From positions 4,339 to 54,545 of the forward strand of contig JANPYM010000001.1 of NCBI GenBank assembly GCA_025890175.1: DNA of 50,207 nt, written 5' to 3'. Position 1 is the stretch's first letter. Each line of letters opens with the position of its first letter. Below are positions 1 through 10,121 of the stretch, piece after piece. The notes beneath the pieces are model-generated. The model saw only the letters and a list, made by a program, of their open reading frames with translations. It was not told where the DNA came from and did no database searches. The translations under genes were made by a program, and so were the position numbers. This DNA comes from Ciborinia camelliae. Taxonomy: Eukaryota > Ascomycota > Leotiomycetes > Helotiales > Sclerotiniaceae.

Positions 1-101
1 CTCAAACCAAAAAGTAGACATTACAAGATAATGTATTAGTCATGCCTACTAAGAAGTTCAACTCTGGGAGGCAGAGGCCAGAAGTTCCAACCATAAATAA
101 G

Positions 102-486
102 CTAGTAGCACTGAGTACGATGCATGTACTGGAAAAGAGAAGCACATTTGTAATTTGAAGTACAAGCAGTGCCATATGTCGTTATACCATCTTTCGTCGT
201 TGATGTACCATCCTTGCGACGCGCGCTTCCACAAACTGTTCCGCAATCGAGGTTGCCGATTTTAGGGTTCTGTGGATGAAATTAGCTTTGGGCTACAAAT
301 TGCGGTTGAGTTGAGTTGCATGAGTAAAACTTCAAAAACTTCAAATCATTCAAATATGAGAATTGAATTATTTACCCTGTAAAGACAGCAATGACCGCCA
401 TCCGAAAATAGGCATTGGCAATAAGTACACGCTTGTACAGTTACAGCGGCGATAAGAAATAAGCTAATGGCAGAGAATTTAACCAT
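102..486 (-). CDS. Small secreted cysteine-rich protein (effector-like), two exons
   Basis: Exons 486..376 and 269..102 on the minus strand, joined across a 106-nt intron (donor GTAAAT, branch-like GCTAAT, acceptor CACAG), phase 0. The product is 92 aa. Residues 1-19 form a hydrophobic signal peptide (MVKFSAISLFLIAAVTVQA) with cleavage expected just before Cys20. The mature chain of about 73 residues has ten cysteines (20, 23, 25, 33, 34, 46, 50, 73, 79, 91), opening with C-x2-C-x-C and later CC, a spacing that suggests five disulfides. A TATA-like stretch lies about 40 bp upstream of the ATG. The length, signal peptide and cysteine content fit apoplastic effector or antimicrobial-type proteins of fungi. 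I do not recognise a named family and infer no target. It sits alone at the edge of AT-rich repeat DNA, a usual place for effector-type genes. Without the intron the reading frame closes after 46 residues. Confidence 0.72.
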
Positions 487-1639
487 TTTGATTGTTCGAA
501 AAAAGAGTGAAGATGTAAAAGGATTGTATATAATCGTGGGTCGCTTTACTATAGCTTTATTTAAATATCGCTCACGCTTCAATAAACAAATATAAACTTG
601 CATACAAATATAGATTCGCGTTTTAAATTATTATCAAAATTATTATCAAAATTTTGAATTTTAAATTTCAAAATTGTATAATATAATCAATTTTGAATTT
701 GAAATTTTGAAATTTTGTAATATAATAAATTAAAGTTTGAAATTTTATTTTCTGAAATCAAAATTTCAAAATATTTATTATAGTTTTTAAAATTTAGAAA
801 TAACTTTATTTTTATATAATATTTTAACATTTTTAAACATTTTTTTGATTTAAACATAAAATTTCAAAATTGTATAAAACAATCAATTTTGAATTTGAAA
901 ATTTGAAAATTTATAATATAATAAATTAAAATTTGAAATTTTATTTTTTGAAATCAAAATTTCAAAATTTGGAAATAACCTCATTTTTTTATAATGAAAC
1001 GCAAATTCACGTTCGCGCACGAGTTTATATTCGCCCGCTTAAACGTAAGCTGGCTCAAAATAAGCTAAAGTGAGGCGACCCGCGATTAGTTAATAGGTTT
1101 GTGGAATGAAAGATACAAGAGTGTTTTCGAAACGTTGCGATATCCATCCGTTCTTTTATATCTTAATTCTTTAATTAGAGATTCAACTTTTTTCGTTCTA
1201 AACTTAATTATATTATAAATAGATTACTATTTGTTCCTTTGCTTATTATACTTTATAATATTACTTCTTATTTATATATTAATATGTTCATTTATAGATA
1301 CATTAAATGTACTTATAAACTATAAATCTTAATATAAAGAAATGTTATTAGTTTTATTTTGTTTGAACTGGTTGTCTATATATACTAAAACTCATCAATG
1401 ATAATGTCCGACTCATTAATGATAATGTCCACTTACTACTGTTAATCGAAATCTTAACTAAACTTAATAAATAATAAGTAGTAATCTTAACTATTTAAAC
1501 TTAAATCTTACAAACTATATACATAAAGTAACTAGTTAGAATAGAACCATTTGGCAAGACTTAGAGTAGCGCACGCGGCCGCTACGCTATATAGTAATTA
1601 ACCGTTTCTGGCCCTCGAACGCTTTAAAACATTTATATA
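487..1639. other. Gene-free AT-rich, RIP-like DNA
   Basis: Very AT-rich and TpA-rich sequence with no coding frame I can support. It contains the satellite-like duplication at 663-1000 and a short direct repeat (ctcatyaatgataatgtcc twice, 1391-1430). The composition fits repeat-induced point mutation of old repeats, but I computed no RIP index. Confidence 0.7.
663..1000. repeat. AT-rich tandem duplication, period about 196 bp
   Basis: The block starting aaatttcaaaattgtata at 663 recurs at 859. It runs in parallel for over 110 bp with only scattered substitutions, and the second copy is shortened at its end. Within each copy AAATTTCAAAATT and AATTTTGAAATTT-type words alternate, so the sequence is also partly self-complementary. 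Confidence 0.75.
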
Positions 1640-4600
1640 TTAGCGGATGAATCCCCTTTCACGTGCCGCCGCCAGCCACTCCTTTATTTCGATATCTCGA
1701 AATGACTCTCCAGCCATGCCTTCGAAATATGCCTTGAGTTGATTATGTGAAACCTTTACATGATTGCAGTGGTTAGTGAAAACCGCGCTCAGGTTTTGTT
1801 GTGTTTGGTGTTGCAACCGGATCGAAGTCCCACCACCTACCACTGATTCAATAACTAATTCCACCAAATCCCTGGACAAGTCTTCCACAAGGACGAAGTC
1901 CCATTTACCCTTAACATCCTCTGCCTCAATTTGCGGTAGTGCGTGCAACATTAGCGAGTACTTGGTTAGCATTCCTATGGCATCGAGTTCGGACGCGTCA
2001 TCTCCTACGACATGAGCGAGCCGGTGTACGTACGCGGGTAAGCCGTTGTTGACCGCTGCCTTCTGCAGAAGTGCCTCACTGGCCCATTTTGAAGCTGTCT
2101 AGCCATCAACTGAGTTCAGTAGCTCGGAAACGGCGGGAGATGCGGGAACTTCGAGGAGTGGCCCGTGTTGCATCACCTTTGCCACGGATGCGGTCGATAT
2201 GTAGTACAAAGGTGGAATAGCCGTATCACAGAGCGTGCGTGTTGACAAGACGTTGGCTCGGCGAAGGGATTGATAGGTCTTTAGTCGTGACACGTCGGCG
2301 CCGTTGTGGATTATGACATGAGCGTGTTGAGCTAGGAACGCGAATTGGGAGTCTAAGAGGCCGTGGTTGAGGTTCGAGAGGTCGCCGACATACTCAAAGA
2401 TTTTATTGCTCTTGATTGACACATGACGCGGTTTTCCAAATGCATCAGGTCGCATTGATAGGCAGTGCACCTTTGCGACTTTTGGGTTTTGAACGAGATG
2501 CGACAGTATATTCCTTCCAATGAATCCAGTGGCACCTGTCAAAACAACAATAATACCCTCATTTCCTTTTGAGAGCCTTTGATTGAGCAGCGAAGGGATG
2601 ATCTTGGGTTGAGGAAGTCCATGGACCATACTTGCAATCTCAAGATCCCAGTTGATCATCTGTAAGGCTCCTCTAGGTTCTAAGAACGATTCTGTCATTG
2701 GCGATAAAGCAGCCTTGTTGGCAGTATTTGAAGCGCTTTGAACAATAGTGGCCATTCTGCTCAAAGAACTGGAGTGGAAGAGCTCAGGCATAGAAATCTT
2801 CACACCGAACTGTACCTTAAGAAGATATTTCAGCTTGATTAGCAGGATCGAATTACCACCCACATCGAAGAAATCAGAGTTATGTTGTATTGTCACTTGC
2901 TTGTGCCCGGAGATGTGAACCGTTCGAGGTGAGAGAACCTCTTCCCAGACTTCCTTTATTGATTGTTCCCAGGGGCTCAAGCTGCGCGTGAGAGGGTTTG
3001 TGGTGCACGAAACCAAGGGCTCAGGTAAAGGCAGTTTATCTACAGCACCTTTATCAATCTTTCCATTGGCAGTTGCTGGTATCCGGTCTGTTGGAACTAT
3101 AAAATTTGGTTTCATAACTTGTGGCAGAGGAATGTTTGATCGAAGCCATTCTACAAATTGTGATTTGTCACCATTGAATTTGACGTCAAAAACGACGAAC
3201 GCAACAAGAATACCCGAGGGCTGACCAGGTCTCCAGGAAACAGCAGCGTTGACGATTGTACCGTTAGAGACGTGCACAATGGCGTTAGATATTTCATCAA
3301 GCTCAACCCGGAAGCCATGAATCTTAACTTGGCTATCTCCATCCAGTCGCCCCAATACCTTGAGCGTACCATCTGGTAGAATTCTGCCCTGATCGCCAGA
3401 GCGATAAATTCCGGTCTCTGAGGATGACGTTGAGGTCGACTTCCTATAGGTAAACTTGCGCCCTGATTCTTCGTGTTGTTTAATATACCCGGGACCAAGA
3501 CCGTGTCCTGAGATGCAGATTTCACCAGGAAAACCCACGGGAAGGATATTCATATCAGCATCAGTGATTTCTAGGGCGTAGTTTGGCGATGGACGAAGGT
3601 GATCGCTGCTACCTTCTATACCATTCATCTCACGATACGGCACAATGCCCCTGGAATAAGCCAACGTGATCTCCGCTGGCCCATAAACATTGACTAGCTT
3701 CGGGGTATCGCAGTTTAGCTTGTAAAATGCTCTACGCAGCTCCATACCCAGTTTTTACCCTCCTGAAATAGCATAGCGCCATGACTGAGCTTTCGTAAGG
3801 ATATGGTGTCCGTAGTTCACCAGGGAAATATACTCGGACGGGACGAAGTGCGTCAGGGTAACATTATACTTGAAAATTAGTTCGGCCACTTCCCCTCGAG
3901 CGGATTTTGCCACCATGACTATAGTACCCCCATTACACAGTGGTAGGAAAATCTGGTCAAGCATCAAGTCAAAGCCCAGAGGACTCTGTTGCAGTGTTGT
4001 CTCACGCCGAAGGCGCAGAATAACAGAAGTTCCATAGATTTGGTTCAATAGGCCCACATGTGTGGGCACGACACCTTTCGGCGCACCAGTAGATCCGCTC
4101 GTGTATAAAATAATTGCGGGCTGATCACTCCTATTGTCACTGTCATATTTAACGGCATCCTGAAGCAGACATATCTTGTCTTTGTTCTCGTCCTTATTAT
4201 CGTCATTATCGTCAATGCTTAATAGAGAAGTGAAGTTCATACCTGCAGAAATTTGGTACTCCAGGTCCTTCGTTAAGTTGTGGCAAACTAAAACTTGTGG
4301 TAGACTCTCATCGACCACCGCGCGAAGCCGCTGCTGATGATTTCGCGTGTCCAAAGGAATCCAAACCAAACCCAGCCGCATGATAGCAAGAATACAACAG
4401 ATAGCGTCAGGGATGGGATAGAGAAGCATAGCCACGAATAAGCCAGGAGAGAGTGGAGGTACAAACCCTTGCAGTCGGCGAGTTATTTCAATTATCCTGC
4501 TTGTCATCTGTGCATATGTGAGGTTTTGGCCTTGATCATCTATGATTGCGATATCTTCTGGCAGCTTAGCGGCTACTTCATTGATACGATCTGTCGATGT

Positions 4601-5240
4601 GCCCTTCCATGGCACTTCCATGGTATCACCTCGCCCAAGCTCGATGACTTCCATGATATCGGTCTCGTTGGAGATCTGGCACTTCCTGATCTCAACGCAG
4701 GAATCCCTAGCCAGGGCTTCCAGGGCACGCGTATACCACTTCAGTAGGAACGCACCGTCAGATGCCTCATACAAATTATGCTGCGTGATGAGAGATACAA
4801 AGGTCCAGTCTGATGTCGCAGCAACATTGAGGAGCAAGTCATAAGGGCTTCCTCCTGGAACGGCCCCGTCCCACACAATTTTCCCATCCCCTCCAAAATC
4901 GGTTTCGTTGAGGGGCGCTTTACGGTAGTTAATGGCAACCTGAAATAATGGTTGTTGATCAGTGGTGTCAATAGATGAATGTGAGGAAGTACCCAATGGT
5001 TCTCATGTCTTCTGCCTCGGTTATGTTTGCGTTTAAAACCCCGATGGCAATATCACTGATGCCTAGACAGCGTGCGAGAAACGTCGCCAGACTCACAAAG
5101 TAGAAATAGAATGGAGTAACGCCGATCTGGGAGGCCGCTCTCTCTACAAGCTTGGTCAAGTTGCCTTGCGGCACAGCCCGAGCCTTTTCATAGATCCGCA
5201 GAAATATCCATGTAGACAAAAAGTTTGTAGTCAGCATATG
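1640..5240 (-). pseudogene. PKS-NRPS hybrid, 3' remnant (C-end, A, T, R domains)
   Basis: In order on the minus strand: the end of a condensation domain (about 5240-5000, Q-I-G-V-T-P-F-Y-F-Y and I-A-I-G-V motifs); an adenylation domain with A3 LYTSGSTGAPKGV, A5 NVYGPAEITLAY, A7 YRSGDQGR, A8 GFRVELDEI and A10 NGKIDK; a carrier domain with DFFDVGGNSI (phosphopantetheine Ser) at about 2870; and a thioester-reductase domain with VLTGATGFIGRN at about 2540. This is the C-A-T-R tail of a fungal PKS-NRPS; the ketosynthase part and most of C are absent. The A-T-R part stays in one frame from 4996 to 1640 except for TAA at 3755-3757 (in the GG-x-KLG stretch before A5) and TAG at 2099-2101. The TAG replaces the Tyr of the reductase Y-T-A-S-K motif. 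At 4968-4996 the frame shifts and roughly 40 C-domain residues seem to be missing. It is non-functional as read, but the otherwise open frame suggests recent loss. Confidence 0.85.
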
Positions 5241-5593
5241 GCACAGCCCTAGCCTTTTTGTACATATATGCGTACAGGGGTTACAATGATAACTGTAGAA
5301 AATGCATCCTTGTCCACCTGTAAGAAATAACCAAAAAAACTGGCCACACATGCATATGTCTCTCTGAGGCGGAACCGTTGGCAAGACCACCGGCCACATT
5401 TGGTAATGGGGGGGTTGCCATGACGTAAATTTTCAGTTCGGTGTCCATTCCTAGTGTTGGAGAGCAGGAGATAAGAGCGTTAAACTCCGATCGGGGAGCC
5501 GAAAAGCAACAATGAGAAGTTCAAATAGTGATGAAGTTCCACTCCATCTCGTCAACAAACACAACCCTTCTCTAATATCACATCACAATCAAA

Positions 5594-6083
5594 ATGGCTG
5601 AAGTTTCTACGCAAAACAAAGGTCAACCTTTGAAATATACAATCACCCACTATCGCAAACAGCAACACACCCATGAAGCATTCGTCAACTGGATAGTAAA
5701 GGAGCACCTCCCGGTTGCCATACCCATCTTCAAGAAGCATGGAGTTCTCAAATATTCACTCGTAAGTGTTTTTCATCGAGACATCGGATTCATTGTGTTA
5801 AGTAGCATCTGTTTAGTTCGTCACACCGGCCTCTCTCAACCAGGCTATGAAGGAGGAACTCGGAAAATTTCGACCCAGTTGGGATTTTGCAGACTTCGAT
5901 TGTTTCATCGAGTACACGATTCCTGATTTACAGGCTGTCAAGAATGTTATGTCCGATCCCGAATGGCCAACAGCTATCAAGGACCAAGATGATTGGATTG
6001 ACGTATCGAAGGCATTGGTCTCGGTGGGATACTATACTCCATACTTGTTGGAAACCGGGGAGATTGTGAACTTGCCGAAGTAA
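5594..6083 (+). CDS. EthD-domain protein
   Basis: Exons 5594..5761 and 5817..6083, joined in phase 0 across a 55-nt intron (GTAAGT...TTTAG). The protein is 144 aa. The start context is CAAAATGG. The N-terminal part (YTITHYRKQQHTHEAFVNW, then EHLPVAIPIFKKHGVLKYS) and C-terminal part (YTIPDLQAVKNVMSDPEWP, then D-x-x-DWID) match the EthD dimeric alpha+beta-barrel family. Fungal EthD proteins of this size are common in polyketide gene clusters, where they bind or cyclise intermediates; the exact reaction cannot be read from the sequence. The gene is transcribed away from the PKS-NRPS remnant, which ends a few hundred bases upstream. Its frame and splice sites look intact, so it may still be expressed although the synthase beside it is broken. 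Confidence 0.85.
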
Positions 6084-7215
6084 CTGGTCAGGCACTGCGG
6101 TAAGATGCAGGGCATTATCCGTTACCATTAGTGGCTAGTATATCAGAATGGAACATACTCAGGCTTAAGTCTACTATGGGTGTCTCTCCGCTGTGCGTGT
6201 GATTATCAAGTGTTGTGATGTTCCAATATTAGCCGGACTGCCACCAATTGTTGGATCCTGGTGTTATAAAAACTCACACCACTTTTGTTTCACTTCCGCC
6301 ATGTGAGGGATTGAAATAGGTTTAGCGTAACTTCTTGTAGTTGAATTTAGACGGTCCATTATCATGCCAGTATATGCCCTTGCGGGGCAAGCAACACAGC
6401 CCATATACTACGATTGCTGATTAGATACTTTTAAAACATTCTATTAATACTTTATTCAATGATTTAATACCGGATTCACTAATCTATACCTGTGACGAGG
6501 TTTAGCTTCTAAGCTAGAAAGGGTATATATTATATGTTAAATGGCGACCTTTCTCCTTTCGGGGTATATAGCAGAAAATTGAAAGAGATTATAAGTTAAA
6601 ATTATATTGTTGCGCGTGTATATTTAGTTCTAAAGTCGGTCAACCACGCTTTTTCCATCTGTTATCTATAACTTAATGGTTTAACATCATTAATATACTC
6701 TTTCAATGAAATTTCTATGCCTAGGTAACTTCTGAGAGAGAGTCCATGCATTTTGGGTCAAGAAAACGGACTGCATTCGGAAATAACGGATGTGAATTAA
6801 AGGTTTAAAGTGAGGCTATTTATAAGCCACTTCCTTACCCAAATCTACTCTAGACTAGTCCTTAGGCGACTTTATAAAACCACCCCTGTTACTGATTATT
6901 CTAGTCTACGCTTATTCTAAGATCGCTCCCGGCATTTTAAATGAAGGCGATTCAAGGAGGTAAGTTGTTTAAAACGTTACTAGGTTTCATTAACCTAGAT
7001 TATTCCTAAAACAATCAATGGCAAAAGATAATGCAGCACAGCAACTTCTGTTTATTTGAATTGTCAAAATGCATCGTTATCGTCCTAATCTTTCCTACAA
7101 CCCCTGTTCCTCCCTCGGGTAACGTGACTCCAGCAACTAATGTGACAAACATGAGAATAGCAATCGGGAAAACGTTCATGGTTTTATCATCAGATGTCGA
7201 TATGGATATGGATGA
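6084..7215. other. Intergenic, no gene recognised
   Basis: No supported coding frame. It holds a nested hairpin at 6369-6409 (outer arms AGTATATG/CATATACT, inner arms CTTGC/GCAAG) and one copy of a 133-bp dispersed repeat at 6762-6894. The rest is moderately AT-rich and would include the 3' flanks of the EthD and MFS genes. Confidence 0.6.
6762..6894 (+). repeat. 133-bp dispersed repeat, copy 1
   Basis: It aligns without gaps to 9464-9596, beginning GAAAAC, sharing CTTATAAGCCA-like and CTAGWCTAG words, and ending in 21 identical bases (ATAAAACCACCCCTGTTACTG). The similarity stops abruptly after ACTG. The two copies lie in the same orientation on either side of the MFS gene. Confidence 0.65.
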
Positions 7216-9012
7216 CTACTTTTCAGTCTCGTAATTGCTATTTTTCGCCGATTCTGCATTCTGCCCGTCGATCTTTTTGGACGATTCTCCGGCTAATCCA
7301 AACTCTGTTTCCAGTTCAGTACGCATAGACAACTCCTTGGCAAGAAACGTCAGGAGGAAGCCCAATAGTGCAAATGCAAGACCCACTTGCCAGCACAACT
7401 TGAGACTGTCAACATAGATGCCTTTCACAATAGCCTCGAGGTTTGGGTTATCATCCAAGCTTAAGGCAGAGTAAACCGAACCTCCAGATGCTAACGTATA
7501 GGCTCCTCCGTTGGCCAACAAATCACGCGCGGTCTCATTGTCGTGCAGACGAGCAGCCACCAAGGAATTAGCCTTTGAATTGAAAACAACTAAAGGTATG
7601 GCCGCTCCCCATATAGTTCCAAAGCCACGCATGAAAGCCCATGTAGCAGTCGCGACGGCTACTTCAGACTCGGCCAGAGGAGTCAGAATTGTTGGCAAAG
7701 TCACCGGCGTGATGATGCCAATAGCAAGTGCCCCAATAATTTGGGTTCCAGCCCAGTAGCCCGTAGTTGAGTTCTGTGTGAGCCTGGTGAAGAGTCCAAA
7801 AGCGATAGGTAAAATGGCAAATCCGACCATTAGCAGCGGGCGATAACGTCCCAATTTGGTCATGATTCCGCCGCTCATTATCGTAAAGGGTATGAAGACG
7901 GCAGCTGTGGGTAATATGTTGATACCAGATCTGAACGCTGAAGCTCTAAGAACGGCCTGAAAATAGATGGGTAGGACGAAGAGGATCCAAAATACCATCA
8001 TATTATGCGTGAAAGCACACCAAAACCCGACGAGAGATGTTCGATTGGAGAATAATCTGAGGGGTGTGCTTGGTTCTGGGATTCTTGATTCGAATAGGAG
8101 AAACAAAGGTAACCCCGCTAGGCCTAGGGTGAGGGGTAATATAGTTCTCCATGAAGACCAAGGCTCTTCACCACCGCCCCATGTCAACGCAATGAGAATC
8201 GAGGTAATGGCGGAGATAAGAAGAGCATTTCCGGCGAAGTCGACTCGTTTGAGTGAGCTCAGAGACATGCTTGATCCCTTAGGCAATGCCCCAAGAGATA
8301 TGATGACCATTGCAAGCGTCAACCCAGCCAGCGGAAGATTCAAGTAAAAGATCCATCTCCATGTCACACGACTGGCAAAAACCCCTCCAATCAAGGGTCC
8401 GATTGTAGTGGAAACAGCGTAGATGGCAAAAATGAAACCCATGAACTTGCCACGCTCGCGTAGAGGAACCAAGTCACAAACTACCATCTCCACCATCGTA
8501 TTGATTCCAGCACAGCCAATGCCCTGGATGGCACGACCGACCACGAGTACACCAAGATTAGGAGCAGGACCTGCAATTGCTGATCCAATAGCAAAGATAG
8601 ATATCGCGATGAGTGTTAATGCTCGACGACCGAAGATGTCGGCTGTCTGGCCAAATATTGGTGTGAAAGCGGTTGTTGTGAGTAGGTAGGCATTAACGAT
8701 CCACGTGTAACCTTGACTAGTCCCGAGGTCGTTGATTATTGATGGCATGGCTGTTGAGACAGCCGTGGCATCTAGGCCAGCAAGAAGACTTGATACTGCC
8801 ATGGATATCATAATGGCCGTCAAGAGTATTAGCATTTATTGCATCAATATCAGAATTTAAATGAGAGGACTGTAGCTCACCCAGAAACGCCACCCACGAT
8901 GCTGGGTTTCGAAGGTGACTTTCTCTTTTGCCACGACGTCGGGAGTGATTTCATTGCTTCCTACTACTTCATGGCTCACCGAGATTTTAGTACTTTGTTC
9001 ATGTGTCGCCAT
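7216..9012 (-). CDS. MFS drug/metabolite exporter, DHA2 type (14 TM), possibly mis-spliced
   Basis: The main frame 8835..7216 encodes 539 aa with TM1 at once (LLTAIM...LLAGLDATAVSTAMP), motif A GQTADIFGRR, the RAIQGIGCAG...ERGKFMG segment and motif C GPLIGGVF. This is typical of 14-TM DHA2 proton antiporters that export drugs or secondary metabolites. A clear cytosolic N-terminal exon lies upstream (9012..8881, 44 aa, ending GWRFW), in the same phase, with donor GTGAGC at 8880. The join W-R-F-W to M-L-I-L-L is what the family shows, which would give 583 aa. However, the predicted 45-nt intron ends in AA (8837-8836) instead of AG, and read-through meets two TAA codons. So either the acceptor is mutated or the protein starts at 8835. 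The gene lies beside the PKS-NRPS/EthD remnant and may have been its exporter. Confidence 0.8.
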
Positions 9013-10121
9013 TTCTTCTAGGCCAACGATCTTTTGGTTTCTTTTGTTTGATTCAATATTATGAGGTGAGCAGGAAGGAGGTAAAAAATTGATTTAGCTA
9101 GAAAAATGTGAATCTGCAATTTATCTTGATGTTCAGTAAATCTTTGAAGCTTAGATACTCTTGCGGACAAAAAAAAAGAAAGAATGGGATAGCATGAACC
9201 TTTCTCGGGTGATGTCTTGCAGCAAACTAGTCGATGATTTCCTGTTTGTTTGCAGGGATATTCAACTAGTAGTATACAACCGCGCCCCAACATAACATGC
9301 AGATTTTTCATTACGCATAGCTCTTTTAGGTACTGCCGAATGGGACTTGCTGCTTTAGTTTAGATGCATATTCTTGAATTATTCTTTAATAAAAATTGAC
9401 AAACCATCACGTAGTAGGCAGAGCTCTCTCCAACGCAACCTGCGGGTAATAGGCGCAGCTTCAGAAAACACGTTGGTTTTGCGAAAAAGGGATGTTGATT
9501 GAATATCTAAACTATAGCTGCTTATAAGCCAGGTTCTGAGCCAATACTACGCTAGTCTAGTGCCCATGTGGCTTGATAAAACCACCCCTGTTACTGCCCC
9601 CTCCAACGAAACGTTGGATGTAGAAGTCTTATTGGTTATGTAGGAAGGCTAAAGGTTGCAAGAGGTTAAGCCTCTTGACTAAAAATATATGTGTATGTGG
9701 ATGCCTGATTCTTCAGGCTCAAAAGAGCCTCACAACCTACGTGCGGCAAAAGTGACCGCATGATCTTAAGCGATCCACTTGGATTCAATTATCTGTAACC
9801 ACATCATTACAATGAAGATTATTTTCACATAATTGGTGCAATCGCGCGGCCGAGTTCAGCTGCATTTTTACAAAAGAAATGATCCTTCAATACAAACTTA
9901 CCACTTCATTTGCTGGCCATCAACAGATGTGTGCCACACGTGAACGCAATGCTGGAAGTGCCTCTTTTCAGCCAAAGATAGGGGTTAGCATGATCCCACC
10001 CAAATTCGTGGGGCCGGCTTACAGTACTTAGTAGAAGCGCCAGACTGGAAGTCACATCCCATCTCTCAAAATTATCACTCTTTTAACCATCTAAATATCT
10101 TAAACTCTCAATATCGTTAGT
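9013..10121. other. Intergenic: MFS upstream region, repeat copy and hairpins
   Basis: No supported gene. It contains the putative promoter of the MFS gene (9013 to about 9400), dispersed-repeat copy 2 (9464-9596) and a run of short perfect hairpins (9603-9730). Confidence 0.55.
9464..9596 (+). repeat. 133-bp dispersed repeat, copy 2
   Basis: Same length and orientation as 6762-6894. The two are clearly diverged except for the identical 21-bp end. Sequence beyond 9596 is unrelated to that beyond 6894, so the right boundary is well defined. The element type is unknown. Confidence 0.65.

Noticed and set aside
7511..8689. Several plus-strand frames of 80-126 codons
   Set aside because: Antisense to the MFS transporter; no motifs.
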